64,000 nt of DNA from Clostridia bacterium (GCA_017429265.1 JAFRPG010000028.1:1-64000); one strand, 5' to 3'; positions 25,305-33,723 are shown, numbered from the stretch's first letter. Program-made: numbers and translations. Notes: a model not told the origin generated them from the letters alone.

Positions 25305-26483
25305 TTACTTCGCGCCCGCGAAGCTGTTCCCCGTATCGGCGACCACGGCAGTTCCTCCCGTCTTCCGGCGGGACGTGGCGACGCGCTTTTTGAGTTCCGC
25401 CTCATACAGATCCTCGTCGAAGGGCAGGGTCACCGGCTTGCCGGTGAAGGCGGAGAGGTGCATCGCGTTGGAAAGGGTCAGGCCGTTGATGCCCTCCGCG
25501 CCGCCGGCGACCAGGGGTTCGCCGCGCAGGATGGCAGCGGCCCACTTCTTCAGCACGCCGCGGTGCTGGGGATTCTCCCCGTCGGTCTCCGGCTCGAAGG
25601 AGCGGCCCGGAACGCTGCCGAAGGGCTTTTTGTTCGTCTTCATCCAGTCCTGCTCCAGGGCCTCCAGCTCATAGACCGTCAGCTTGTCGCCGGTGGCCAC
25701 CAGCTGAGCGCCGTCCATCTGCACCTCAAAGCGGTTGGTGCCGTGGGGGTCGCCGGTGGAGGTGATGAAGACGCCGGTGTGACCGTCGGGCCAGGTCATC
25801 AGGGCGGTGACGTCGTCCTCCACCTCGATGTCGTGCCACTGGCCGAAGCGCATGGTGGCCTGCACGGTCTCCGGCATGCCGAGGATCCACTGGAAGAGAT
25901 CGAGCTGGTGCGGGCACTGGTTCAGCAGCACGCCGCCGCCCTCCCCCGCCCAGGTGGCGCGCCAGTCGCCGCTGTCGTAGTAGTACTGGCTGCGGTACCA
26001 GTCGGTGATGAGCCAGTTGGCCCGGCGGACGCGGCCGTACTTCCCGCTTTGCACAAGCTCCCGCATCTTGCGGTAGACGCAGTTCGTGCGCTGGTTGAAC
26101 ATCATGCCGAAGACGACCTCCGGGTGCTTCTCCGCGCAGGCGTTCATCTCCCGGACCCGGTTGGTGTAGACACCGGCCGGCTTCTCGCACATGACGTGGA
26201 TGCCCCGCTCGAGGCAGGCCATGACGTACTTCGGGTGGTCGTAGTGCGGCACCGCGACGACGCAGGCGTCGATCGTCCCGCTGTCGAGCATGGTCAGAGC
26301 GTCGTCGAAGAGGACGACGCTCTCCGGCAGCGTCTGCCGCGCCCAGTCGAGGCGGGCGGGGTTCCTGTCCGCGACCGCGGCGAGGGTGAGCCCGGTGTCG
26401 TCCCAGTCCCCGAGGCCGATGGAGCGGGCGTAATAAGAGCCCTGGTTGCCGATGCCGATGATGCCGAGGCGAACAGTATCCAT
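25305..26483 (-). CDS. Gfo/Idh/MocA family oxidoreductase (first of tandem pair)
   Basis: A 392-residue paralogue of the following gene, with the Rossmann GIIGIGNQGSYYA, HVMCEKPAGVYTN, and GGGVLLNQCPHQLDLFQW. The two proteins have equal length and similar substrate regions yet differ in the N-terminal half, suggesting related but different sugars or two successive oxidation and reduction steps. AAGGAGG precedes the ATG. The gap to the downstream paralogue is 12 bases, and to the upstream isomerase 66 bases. Confidence 0.92.
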   Translation of the reverse strand: MDTVRLGIIGIGNQGSYYARSIGLGDWDDTGLTLAAVADRNPARLDWARQTLPESVVLFDDALTMLDSGTIDACVVAVPHYDHPKYVMACLERGIHVMCEKPAGVYTNRVREMNACAEKHPEVVFGMMFNQRTNCVYRKMRELVQSGKYGRVRRANWLITDWYRSQYYYDSGDWRATWAGEGGGVLLNQCPHQLDLFQWILGMPETVQATMRFGQWHDIEVEDDVTALMTWPDGHTGVFITSTGDPHGTNRFEVQMDGAQLVATGDKLTVYELEALEQDWMKTNKKPFGSVPGRSFEPETDGENPQHRGVLKKWAAAILRGEPLVAGGAEGINGLTLSNAMHLSAFTGKPVTLPFDEDLYEAELKKRVATSRRKTGGTAVVADTGNSFAGAK

Positions 26484-26549
26484 GATGCTTCCTCCTTCGT
26501 GTTCCGTTTCGTCCGTCTGTGCCGGTATATCCTGCGGTCTCCCCGGCCT

Positions 26550-27299
26550 TTACTCGAATCCGCGGCTCCGCAGATAGTCGAATGAGCGCCGCAGGCAGTC
26601 GAGGGGATCCTCGCCGTTGCAGTCGTCCTGCTCGACGAGCATCCACTCCGTGCCGCCGGCCTCCGCCTTTTCGAAGACCCGGTCAAAGTTGATATTGCCC
26701 TCGCCGACCGGGGCCATTTTCCTGCCGTAGGCATAGTCCTTCAGGTGGATGACCGGGATGCGCCCGGCCAGCCGCTCCAGCCACTGCGCCGGATCGCCGC
26801 CGCCGGCCTGCACCCAGAAGGTATCGAGGGTGAAGCCCAGCTCGTCGGGAGCGTAGGTCTCCGCCAGCCGTTGCAGGATGGGCCTGCCCTCCGTGTGCTG
26901 GAACTCCTGGTCGTGATTGTGGTACATGAAGAGCTTGCCGCCCTCGCGGAGCCGGCGCATGACCGGCGGGAACAGCCGCTCAAAGTCCTCACGGCCCATG
27001 CCGGTCCCGTCCTTCCAGGCCCACCAGCCCAGTCCCACGCACCGGCAGCCGAAGACGTCGTGCTCCGCGATGACCTTCTCAGTCTCGCCGGTCAGGCGCG
27101 GGACCGGCGTGTGGGTCAGGACACACCGCAGGCCGTTCTTCGCGAGCTCGTCCCGCAGCCATTCCGCCTCAAATGGGCAGGTGGCCGAGACCTGCACGGC
27201 GGTGTAGCCGATGTCCGCCACCCGCTTCAGGGCCTCCGCGAAGCCGTCGAGGGTCTGCGTCATCTCCCTCAGGGTGAACAGCTGAGCGCCGATCCGCAT
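26550..27299 (-). CDS. Sugar phosphate isomerase/epimerase family TIM-barrel protein
   Basis: A 249-residue protein beginning MRIGAQLFTLREMTQT, typical of AP_endonuc_2-type isomerases. Metal-binding residues are expected in MYHNHDQEFQ, LGFTLDTFWVQAGG, and VIHLKDYAYG, with a final glutamate in WMLVEQDDC. Such proteins isomerise or hydrolyse keto-sugars and pair with Gfo/Idh enzymes. It is preceded by GGGGAGG and follows the other TIM-barrel gene after three bases. Confidence 0.9.
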   Translation of the reverse strand: MRIGAQLFTLREMTQTLDGFAEALKRVADIGYTAVQVSATCPFEAEWLRDELAKNGLRCVLTHTPVPRLTGETEKVIAEHDVFGCRCVGLGWWAWKDGTGMGREDFERLFPPVMRRLREGGKLFMYHNHDQEFQHTEGRPILQRLAETYAPDELGFTLDTFWVQAGGGDPAQWLERLAGRIPVIHLKDYAYGRKMAPVGEGNINFDRVFEKAEAGGTEWMLVEQDDCNGEDPLDCLRRSFDYLRSRGFE

Positions 27300-27302
27300 G
27301 GC

Positions 27303-28154
27303 TCACACCTCCCCCAGGATGTCCTTCAGTGCCGCGCAGGCCGCGTCGAACGCCTCGTCCGCGCTCGCGTAGGTGTAAGTCCCGACGGTGCTGCGCCCGC
27401 CCTCGCGCTCGAGGGACTGCAGGCCCGCGAAGACCGTCAGGTGGGGCTCGACGGTCATGGCGGTGCCGCCCCGCGCGAGGTAGTCCTTCACGATCTCCGG
27501 GACATGGCCCTCCCCTTTCCCGGCCGGGACGACCCGCCCGTCGGCGAAGAAGGCGTCCTTGATGTGCAGGTAGTCGATGCGGCTGCCCAGCATCGCCCAG
27601 GCTTCCGACGTATCCTGGCCGCACTGGACGAAATTCGCCGGGTCGAACACCGCGCGCAGGCGCGGCTCGGCGGTCAGCAGGTCCAGGCAGCGGGCCGCGT
27701 TGTCACCGTAGATGCCCTTCTCGTTCTCGTGGCAGAGGAAGACGCCGCTGCCCTCGCAGGCGTCGGCCATCGCGCCGAGGCGGTCGAGCACCTGGCCCCG
27801 CATATCCTCCGGCGTCTGCCCTTCCTTCGGGTAGAACGAGAACATGCGGATGCGTCCGGTGCCGAGGATCCGGGCCGTGTCGACAGTGCGGCGGAGCTTG
27901 TCCAGATGGGCGGCGAAGTCGTCGCCGAGGCCGATCTTCCCGATCGGCGAGCCCACCGACCAGACGCGCAGGCCCGCGTCGTCGAGGGCTTTGCGGACCT
28001 CGGCGGCCTTCTGTGCGGTGATGTCGGAGACGTTCTGTCCGTCCACGCCGCGGATCTCAAGCCCCTGCAGGCCGTTGCGCCGCATGGCCGCGATCTGCCC
28101 CGCAAGCAGGGGAGATGCCTCATCGGCAAAGGCATAAACCATGGCTGTATTCAT
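27303..28154 (-). CDS. Sugar phosphate isomerase/epimerase family TIM-barrel protein
   Basis: A 283-residue protein with LQGLEIRGVDGQN, metal-site candidates CHENEKGIYGD, AVFDPANFVQCGQD and YLHIKDAFFADG, and the late TMTVEPHL. It differs strongly from the next gene, so it is not a recent duplicate. The ATG at 28154 (MNTAMVYAFADEASP) follows GGAAGGAG; an open frame upstream of it contains the promoter and is not coding. It is the first gene of the operon that ends with the two oxidoreductases. Confidence 0.9.
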   Translation of the reverse strand: MNTAMVYAFADEASPLLAGQIAAMRRNGLQGLEIRGVDGQNVSDITAQKAAEVRKALDDAGLRVWSVGSPIGKIGLGDDFAAHLDKLRRTVDTARILGTGRIRMFSFYPKEGQTPEDMRGQVLDRLGAMADACEGSGVFLCHENEKGIYGDNAARCLDLLTAEPRLRAVFDPANFVQCGQDTSEAWAMLGSRIDYLHIKDAFFADGRVVPAGKGEGHVPEIVKDYLARGGTAMTVEPHLTVFAGLQSLEREGGRSTVGTYTYASADEAFDAACAALKDILGEV

Positions 28155-28227
28155 CGCTTTTTCTCCTTCCGGCGGTTTTTGCGCCGACGTTCCTCCGATC
28201 ATCGGGCCGCGCTGTGCCGTTGCGTCC

Positions 28228-28256
28228 ATTATAGCGGGACGGCACCGGAAATGCAA
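28228..28256 (-). promoter_or_regulatory. Promoter of the isomerase-oxidoreductase operon
   Basis: On the minus strand TTGCAT (28251-28256) and TATAAT (28228-28233) are 17 bases apart, 73 bases before the start codon. No clear riboswitch or operator was seen in the leader. Confidence 0.8.
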
Positions 28257-28280
28257 GCGCCGGACGCCATCTTCGGGCGA

Positions 28281-28309
28281 TTGACAGCCGGAAGGACGGA
28301 TAGTATAAT
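28281..28309 (+). promoter_or_regulatory. Full-consensus promoter of the secreted two-repeat protein gene
   Basis: TTGACA (28281-28286) and TATAAT (28304-28309) with a 17-base spacer match the vegetative consensus perfectly. It diverges from the minus-strand promoter at 28228-28256. Confidence 0.88.
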
Positions 28310-28357
28310 GGACAGGAGCACAGACCCGCATATCTGATATGAAAGAAGGACAGCACG

Positions 28358-28924
28358 ATGACGAAGAAACGTATGCTTGCCGCCCTGGCGCTGAGCCTGG
28401 CCCTCCTGATGACCCTGACCGTCTCCGCCGAGCCCGTCGCCGTCACGCCCGACAGCCTGATCGGTGACTGGAATGTGAGCGAGTACGAAGGCATGACGAT
28501 CTCCTTCGGCGAGGACGGCATCATGCGCATGACCATGGCCGGACAGACCATCACCTACCGCTGGATCGTGCAGGACGGCGCCCTCTACCTGGGCTCGATG
28601 ACCTGCGAGGTGGACGGCGGCACGATGACCCTGGCCCTCTACGGCGGGGCCCCGGAGGAGAGCATCGTCCTGACGCGCGACGGCGAAGGCGAGGGCCTGA
28701 TCGGCACCTGGCGCGCGGTGAACAACGGCGTCACCCAGGAGATGACCTTCTCGGAGGACGGCACCGTGCGCGCCGTCACCTCCGCGGGGCAGCACGTCTA
28801 CGCCGACGAGACGACGACCTGGATCCTCGAGGACGGTGTCCTTTTCAACGGCGTGGACTGCGTGCATGACGGCGAGTCCATGATCATCGGCCTCAACGGG
28901 AGCATGCTGTCGCTGACTCGCTGA
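28358..28924 (+). CDS. Secreted protein with two lipocalin-like repeats
   Basis: A 188-residue protein with a clear signal peptide (MTKKRM, hydrophobic core, cut after TVSA near residue 24). The mature part is two related halves: LIGDWNVSEYEG...SFGEDG...W(I)VQDGALYLG and LIGTWRAVNNG...TFSEDGTVR...WILEDGVLFNG. This is the look of small lipocalin-like or DUF4923/DUF5640-type beta domains that are common in secreted proteins of gut bacteria. The binding partner is unknown. A perfect promoter and a strong terminator frame it as a single-gene unit, so it is probably abundant. Confidence 0.82.
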   Translation: MTKKRMLAALALSLALLMTLTVSAEPVAVTPDSLIGDWNVSEYEGMTISFGEDGIMRMTMAGQTITYRWIVQDGALYLGSMTCEVDGGTMTLALYGGAPEESIVLTRDGEGEGLIGTWRAVNNGVTQEMTFSEDGTVRAVTSAGQHVYADETTTWILEDGVLFNGVDCVHDGESMIIGLNGSMLSLTR

Positions 28925-28937
28925 ACGCTCTTTCCCC

Positions 28938-28965
28938 CCGGCCCGCGATCCCGGGCCGGTTTTCG
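28938..28965 (+). terminator. Terminator of the secreted two-repeat protein gene
   Basis: CCGGCCCG (28938-28945) pairs perfectly with CGGGCCGG (28952-28959), followed by TTTT. Confidence 0.92.
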
Positions 28966-28979
28966 TTTGCGCAAAAATA

Positions 28980-29313
28980 GGTTCTTCACGTTTTGTTAGA
29001 GAAATGAGGGGAATGCGCCTGCGGGCGCACCAGAGGGCTTTCCGATCGGTCCGGGGCTGCCGCCCATTCTCCGCTGAAAACTGTCCCCCGGACAGTTTTC
29101 CGGGCGCTCCGAATCCTCTGGACTCCTTCGGGGCCGTCCCGTTAAGAAAGGCTTTGGCAATGTAAGGTTCGTTTATCAACATTGCTTTGCAAAATGCCAA
29201 ACAAGAAAGAGTCGATCCCGAAGGGTCCAGGGGCGATCGGAAAGCCCCTGGTCATGCCCGCAGGCATGAAGCCTCTCCCCATGCGCTTTCCCAGATTTTT
29301 TCCTGGAAGAACC
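28980..29313 (+). mobile_element. MITE-like intergenic repeat element, copy 2
   Basis: A 334-bp copy of the element at 16191. The left end is GGTTCTTCACG and the right end GAAGAACC; the right terminal repeat is more decayed. The roughly 125-base left core (about 29018-29142) looks identical to copy 3. The hairpin GAAAACTGTCC/GGACAGTTTTC is perfect. The right-arm side hairpin is TCATGCC-CGCA-GGCATGA, whereas copies 1 and 3 have GCGCTC-CGCA-GAGCGC: same loop, different but paired stem. CAAAAA adjoins both ends in the same register (28972 and 29314), a possible decayed 8-bp duplication. It fills most of the gap between two converging genes. Confidence 0.8.
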
Positions 29314-29314
29314 C

Positions 29315-29344
29315 AAAAAGGCCGGGGCGCAAAACCCCGGTCTT
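29315..29344 (-). terminator. Terminator of argS
   Basis: On the minus strand CCGGGG and CCCCGG pair around TTTTGCG and are followed by CCTTTTT, 16 bases after the argS stop. Confidence 0.85.
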
Positions 29345-29359
29345 TGCCGATCGGACGGA

Positions 29360-31078
29360 TCACATTCTCTCCGGCGCCTCGATGCCGATCAGCCGCAGGC
29401 CGGTTTTGATGACCATGCGGGTGGCGTCGGTCAGGGCGACGCGGGCCGCGGCGGCGGCGTCCCCGCCGTCAAGGATGCGATGCTCATAGTAGAACTTGTT
29501 GTACGCCTGGGCGATATCGGTCACCGCGCGGGTGATCATCGAGGGCTCATACTTGTCGGCGGCCTCGCGAATGACGTCCGGGAAGCGGCCGATCAGGCGG
29601 AGCAGGGACTGGCTCTCGTCATCGTCGAGGGAAGCGTAATCCGCGGGCGTGAGCTCCGTCTCCGCGGCCTTGCGCAGGAGGGAGCAGCAGCGCGCGTGGG
29701 TGTACTGCACATAGGGGCCGGTCTCGCCGTCGAAGTTCAGGGCGCGGCTCCAGGAGAAGTCGATGTCCTTGATCCGGTTGTTGGACAGGTCCGCGTAGAC
29801 CACCGCGCCGATGCCGACCTGGCGGGCGATCTCCTCCTTGTTCTCGAGGTTCGGGGACTTCTCGTTGATGATCTCGAGGGCCTTGGTCACGGCCTCGCGC
29901 AGGAGGTCGTCGAGATGGACGGTGTTGCCCTTGCGCGTCGAGAGCGCCTGGCCCTCAAAGCTGATCATGCCGAAGGAGACGTGAACGCAGTCCTTCGCCC
30001 AGGGATAGCCCATCTTCTCCAGCACGCGGAACACCTGGCGGAAGTGGAGATCCTGCTGGTAGGCTACCACGTAGAGGCACTTGTCGAAGTGGTAGGTGTC
30101 CTGGCGGTAGATCGCGGCGGTGATGTCGCGGGTGGCGTAGATCGTCGCGCCGTCCTTCTTGATGATCAGGCAGGGCGGCATATTGTCCTCGGAGAGGTCC
30201 ACGACCCACGCGCCCTCGCTCTGGGTGAGCAGGCCCTTGTCCCGCAGGGACTGGATGACCGGGCCCATCTTGTCGATGTAGAAGCTCTCGCCGGCATAGC
30301 TGTCGAAGGACACGCCCAGCAGGTCGTAGGTCTTCGCCGCATCCCTGAGAGTCAGGTCCTTGAACCAGCTGAAGATCTCGAGGGCCTCGGGGTCGCCGTC
30401 CTCGATGCGCTTGAACCAGGCGCGGCCCTGATCCTCCAGGGAGGGATCCTGTTCAGCCTCCCTGTGGAAGCGGACGTAGAGGGCTTCGAGGGCGTCCACG
30501 CCGCCACGCTCGACCTCCTCCTTCGTGCCCCAGAGCTTGTAGGCGCAGATCATCTTGCCGAACTGGGTGCCCCAGTCGCCGAGATGGTTGATGCCCACGG
30601 TCCTGTAGCCGAGGAACTCATAGATCCGGCGCAGGCTATGGCCGATCATGGTGGTGGAGAGATGGCCGATGTGGAAGCGCTTGGCGATGTTGATCGAGGA
30701 GTAATCGAGGCAGACGGTTTTGCCCGCGCCCTCGGTGCCGCTGCCGTAGCTGTCCCCGGCGGCCAGCACGGTCTCCAGCGTTTCCTTCGCGAAATTGCCG
30801 CGGTTGAGGAAGAAGTTGAGGTAGCCGTTCAGGGCCTCGGCCCGGGCGACGTCGGCGTGGGGCCACTCGTCCGCAAGCTTCTGCGCGATCTGCACGGGGT
30901 TCATGCGCAGGGCCCTGGCCAGGCGGAAGCAGGGGAAGGCGTAGTCGCCCATCTTCGGATCCGGCGGCACGGCGAGGAAGCCGCGCAGGCTCTCGGCGTC
31001 CGGCAGGCCCTGCGCGTCGGGCCAGATGGCCGACAGGGCGTCGGCGGTCAAGGTGGCGATCCGGGTCAGCATATCCAT
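29360..31078 (-). CDS. argS: Arginyl-tRNA synthetase
   Basis: A 572-residue class I synthetase that charges tRNA-Arg. The ATP-binding FHIGHLSTTMIGHSLRR contains the HIGH motif, and ALSTRKGNTVHLDDLL is the KMSKS-equivalent loop of ArgRS. The C-terminal helical anticodon-binding domain ends YYEHRILDGGDAAAAARVAL...GLRLIGIEAPERM. The ATG at 31078 follows AAGGAG by eight bases. The gap to the upstream secreted MBL gene is 12 bases, so they share transcription. Confidence 0.97.
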   Translation of the reverse strand: MDMLTRIATLTADALSAIWPDAQGLPDAESLRGFLAVPPDPKMGDYAFPCFRLARALRMNPVQIAQKLADEWPHADVARAEALNGYLNFFLNRGNFAKETLETVLAAGDSYGSGTEGAGKTVCLDYSSINIAKRFHIGHLSTTMIGHSLRRIYEFLGYRTVGINHLGDWGTQFGKMICAYKLWGTKEEVERGGVDALEALYVRFHREAEQDPSLEDQGRAWFKRIEDGDPEALEIFSWFKDLTLRDAAKTYDLLGVSFDSYAGESFYIDKMGPVIQSLRDKGLLTQSEGAWVVDLSEDNMPPCLIIKKDGATIYATRDITAAIYRQDTYHFDKCLYVVAYQQDLHFRQVFRVLEKMGYPWAKDCVHVSFGMISFEGQALSTRKGNTVHLDDLLREAVTKALEIINEKSPNLENKEEIARQVGIGAVVYADLSNNRIKDIDFSWSRALNFDGETGPYVQYTHARCCSLLRKAAETELTPADYASLDDDESQSLLRLIGRFPDVIREAADKYEPSMITRAVTDIAQAYNKFYYEHRILDGGDAAAAARVALTDATRMVIKTGLRLIGIEAPERM

Positions 31079-31090
31079 AGAAAACACTCC

Positions 31091-31960
31091 TTAATGCGGG
31101 TAATAGGGGGCATAGACCTGCCAGATGTACCAGTCGGTCCCGTCGGTCACGATGGTCAGCGGGCCCATGGAGGTGTGCTTGTAGGGGATGCGGTGCCTGC
31201 TCAGCTGGTCGTTGGCCTTCACCGTGCCCGTCCGCAGGCTGGTGATGTAGACGAAGCCGGGGGCCACGTCGTTGAGGAACTTCGTCCTGGCCACCGTGAT
31301 CGCGTGGTGCGGGAATTTCAGGATGTCCGCGCGCAGACGCTCGCCCAGCTCCTTATGGAAGTAGTCCTGCGCGCCCGTGGAGGCGTCGCCGGTCAGGAGC
31401 ATGGTGGCGGAGCCGAAGGTGATGTGCGTGATGCAGCTCTGGGCGTTGGGATCCTTGCCCTCCGGGAAGTACCAGAAGATCAGGTGCGCCCCGCCGAAGT
31501 CGATCTCCTCGCCGTTCCCGATCCGCCGGTACGGGATGCCGGCCGCCGTCAGGGCCGCGGTCATCTCCTTCTGATAGGGATCGTTGAAGTCCTCCGGGAA
31601 GCTGGACCAGAAAGCCTCCGCGCGGAACCCCTGCTCCACCAGGGCGATCTGGCAGCTGATGTGGTCGTTGTGCGGGTGGGTGTTGAAGATCACGTCGACG
31701 CCGTCCCCGTAGCCCATGGCGGTCAGGGAGGCCCGCACGTTTTCCGTCCACTGGCGCACGCCGCCGTCGATCAGCATGGACTTGCCGCCGACCTCGAGCA
31801 GGGCCGCATCGTTGGAGACCGCGGGAAAGGTGGTCAGGCGCAGCACGTCCTTCTCCGCCCAGTCGTCCGGCGGCTGCCGGTCGATGAAGATCTCGGCGGA
31901 GGACGCCGCGGCGATGAGCGCCAGCGTCAGCGCGGCGCACAGCATCAGGATCCGTCTCAC
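31091..31960 (-). CDS. Secreted MBL-fold metallo-hydrolase (ComEC C-domain-like)
   Basis: A 289-residue protein. The GTG at 31960 has AAGGAGG nine bases upstream and gives a tidy signal peptide (MRRILMLCAALTLALIAAASSA); an ATG three codons earlier has no room for a ribosome site. The metal motif is FNTHPHNDHIS (HxHxDH) and GDAS and PHHAITVA supply later ligands, as in the extracellular domain of ComEC and related hydrolases. It is preceded by pth and followed by argS. Substrate unknown; a cell-surface hydrolase is likely. Confidence 0.85.
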   Translation of the reverse strand: MRRILMLCAALTLALIAAASSAEIFIDRQPPDDWAEKDVLRLTTFPAVSNDAALLEVGGKSMLIDGGVRQWTENVRASLTAMGYGDGVDVIFNTHPHNDHISCQIALVEQGFRAEAFWSSFPEDFNDPYQKEMTAALTAAGIPYRRIGNGEEIDFGGAHLIFWYFPEGKDPNAQSCITHITFGSATMLLTGDASTGAQDYFHKELGERLRADILKFPHHAITVARTKFLNDVAPGFVYITSLRTGTVKANDQLSRHRIPYKHTSMGPLTIVTDGTDWYIWQVYAPYYPH

Positions 31961-31986
31961 AGGGTTCATCCTCCTTGTCCGCACGC

Positions 31987-32607
31987 TCAGGCATTCCCCT
32001 TGCCGTTGAAGCGGCTCATCGCGTGGTCGATCCCGTTCTCGAACCAGTCTCTCGCGGCCTCGGCGGCGCGGTCGAGGACGGGATCCATGCCCTCCGCCCG
32101 GCTGAGCACCCAGCCGACGAGGTCCATCTCCGGCGGCGGGTTGCCGATGCCGACGCGCAGGCGGTCATAGCTTCCGTCCGGGATGAGCCGGCTGATCGAG
32201 CGCAGGCCGTTGTGGGTGCCGGGCCCGCCCTTGGACCGCAGGCGCAGGCGTCCGGGCGGGAGGTCGATATCATCGCAGACCACGAGGGTGTGGTCCGGGT
32301 TCGTCTTGTACCACTGGATCAGCGGAGCCACGCAGTCGCCCGAGCGGTTCATCAGGGTCAGCGGCTCGCAGAGCACCAGGCGGCGGTCGCCGGCGTTGAT
32401 CTCCGCGATCTTCCCCTCGCACTTCTCCTTGCTCAGGCTCACCTGATAATAAGCCGCCAGCCGGTCCACCGTGTCAAAGCCCACGTTGTGCCGGGTGTGG
32501 GCGTACTTCGCGCCCGGGTTCCCCAGGCCGAAGATGATCCAGGTCTCCTTCTCCATCCTGTCCTCCCGCCGGAACAGACGCCGCAGGAGGTCTCCGATTC
32601 CGGTCAT
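31987..32607 (-). CDS. pth: Peptidyl-tRNA hydrolase
   Basis: A 206-residue enzyme that frees tRNA from dropped-off peptides. IFGLGNPGAKYAHTRHNVGFD holds the catalytic histidine, LTLMNRSG the substrate asparagine, VVCDDIDLPPGRLRLR the catalytic aspartate, and KGGPGTHNGLRSI the conserved loop. The start at 32607 has GGAGG inside the end of purR. The in-frame ATG at 32556 (MEKETWIIFG) also has GGGAGG and would remove a basic 17-residue extension; both are possible. Gene order purR-pth is compact. Confidence 0.95.
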   Translation of the reverse strand: MTGIGDLLRRLFRREDRMEKETWIIFGLGNPGAKYAHTRHNVGFDTVDRLAAYYQVSLSKEKCEGKIAEINAGDRRLVLCEPLTLMNRSGDCVAPLIQWYKTNPDHTLVVCDDIDLPPGRLRLRSKGGPGTHNGLRSISRLIPDGSYDRLRVGIGNPPPEMDLVGWVLSRAEGMDPVLDRAAEAARDWFENGIDHAMSRFNGKGNA

Positions 32608-32609
32608 GC

Positions 32610-33434
32610 TCAGTCCTCCAGCCAGTCCGCCGGCTTCACCACCGCGCTGGCCTCATCGCCGATCCGGCGGATGCTCAGGGACATCAGGGATTTCTCGCCG
32701 CTGATGCGCTTCTTCTCCGGGGCAGCCGTCTCCATCACGAAGGCCATGCCGACCACCGTGACGTTGAACTCGTGCATCAGGTCCACCATGCCCTTGGCCG
32801 TGCCGCCGCCCTTGAGGAAGTCGTCCACGATCAGCGCCCGGGTGCCCTCGCGCACCGCGCGCCGCGCCAGCGACATGGTCTGGATCGTTCCGGAGGAGCC
32901 GGAGACGTAGTTGATGTTCACGGCGCTGCCCTCGTAGGCGCGGGAGTTGTGGCGGGCGATCACCAGCGGCACGCCGAGGGCGAAGGCCGTGGTCAGCGCC
33001 ACCGGGATGCCCTTGGTCTCCATCGTGAGCACGAAATCCGGCTCCGTGTCAAAGTACTCCGTCGCGATGATCCGCCCCATATAGCCGGTGATCTCCGGGC
33101 TGGAGAGCACGTCGCTGTAATAGAGGAAGCCGCCGGGCAGCACGCGCTCGGTGCCGCTGAGGTTGGCGCACAGGCCGCCAATGTACTCGCGGGCATCCTC
33201 CCGGCTGACCGATCCGCGGTAGCGCACGCCGCCCGCCGCGCCGGTCACGGTCTCGAGCTTGCCGAGGCCGAAGGTGCTCGTCACCTCGCGCAGGAGATCG
33301 ATATCCTCGCTCATCGTGCTCTTGGCCGCCCCGAACAGGTCGCAGAAGTGGGACAGCGTGAAGATGCGGTTCGGCGAGTCGGTGAGGATTTTCAGCATCG
33401 CGCTCATGCGCTCGTTGCGGCGGATCTTCTCCAT
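32610..33434 (-). CDS. purR: Pur operon repressor PurR
   Basis: A 274-residue Bacillus-type PurR. The N-terminal winged helix (KIRRNERMSAMLKIL...GAAKSTMSEDIDLLRE) is joined to a phosphoribosyltransferase-like domain with the PRPP-binding ALIVDDFLKGGGTAKGM. It represses purine genes at PurBox sites, and PRPP relieves this. The protein length and domain order match B. subtilis PurR (about 285 residues). A perfect PurBox match lies in its own upstream region, so it is probably autoregulated. pth follows after two bases. Confidence 0.96.
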   Translation of the reverse strand: MEKIRRNERMSAMLKILTDSPNRIFTLSHFCDLFGAAKSTMSEDIDLLREVTSTFGLGKLETVTGAAGGVRYRGSVSREDAREYIGGLCANLSGTERVLPGGFLYYSDVLSSPEITGYMGRIIATEYFDTEPDFVLTMETKGIPVALTTAFALGVPLVIARHNSRAYEGSAVNINYVSGSSGTIQTMSLARRAVREGTRALIVDDFLKGGGTAKGMVDLMHEFNVTVVGMAFVMETAAPEKKRISGEKSLMSLSIRRIGDEASAVVKPADWLED

Positions 33435-33507
33435 CTTGAGTCTGCTCCTTTATCCCTTTCCGTGTCATGATACCCCGGATGCCGGCCGGAGCGCGGGCAT
33501 CCGGGCG

Positions 33508-33536
33508 ATTATACCATAAGAAAACGAATGATGGAA
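33508..33536 (-). promoter_or_regulatory. Promoter of purR-pth-MBL-argS
   Basis: On the minus strand TATAAT lies at 33508-33513, with a weak TTCCAT about 17 bases upstream. The start codon is 74 bases downstream. Confidence 0.6.
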
Positions 33537-33550
33537 GAGGAATTTTGGAA

Positions 33551-33563
33551 AATGTTCGGAAAT
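33551..33563 (-). promoter_or_regulatory. PurBox operator upstream of purR
   Basis: On the minus strand ATTTCCGAACATT fits the B. subtilis PurBox consensus AWWWCCGAACWWT at all 13 positions. It sits just upstream of the purR promoter. The usual second, inverted PurBox could not be found with confidence. Confidence 0.75.
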
Positions 33564-33694
33564 TTAAGTTTTTCACTGTCAGAAGTTCCCAGTTTTCAGG
33601 CTGAATATGCCTGTTTTTATTATTCGCAATATTTCTGAAACATTTTTGTCATGACATTGCCCGTTCTTCGTCATCATTGTAACCGTGTCTTGCC

Positions 33695-33723
33695 TTGACG
33701 GACCCGGCGCGCTGTGCTATGAT
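33695..33723 (+). promoter_or_regulatory. Promoter of the uraA-pyrR operon
   Basis: TTGACG (33695-33700), a 17-base spacer, and TATGAT (33718-33723). Transcription would begin just before the PyrR-binding hairpin. Confidence 0.85.

Noticed and set aside
24072..26585. A long plus-strand frame opposite the two oxidoreductases
   Set aside because: Shadow of the duplicated minus-strand genes; repeated look comes from the paralogues on the other strand.
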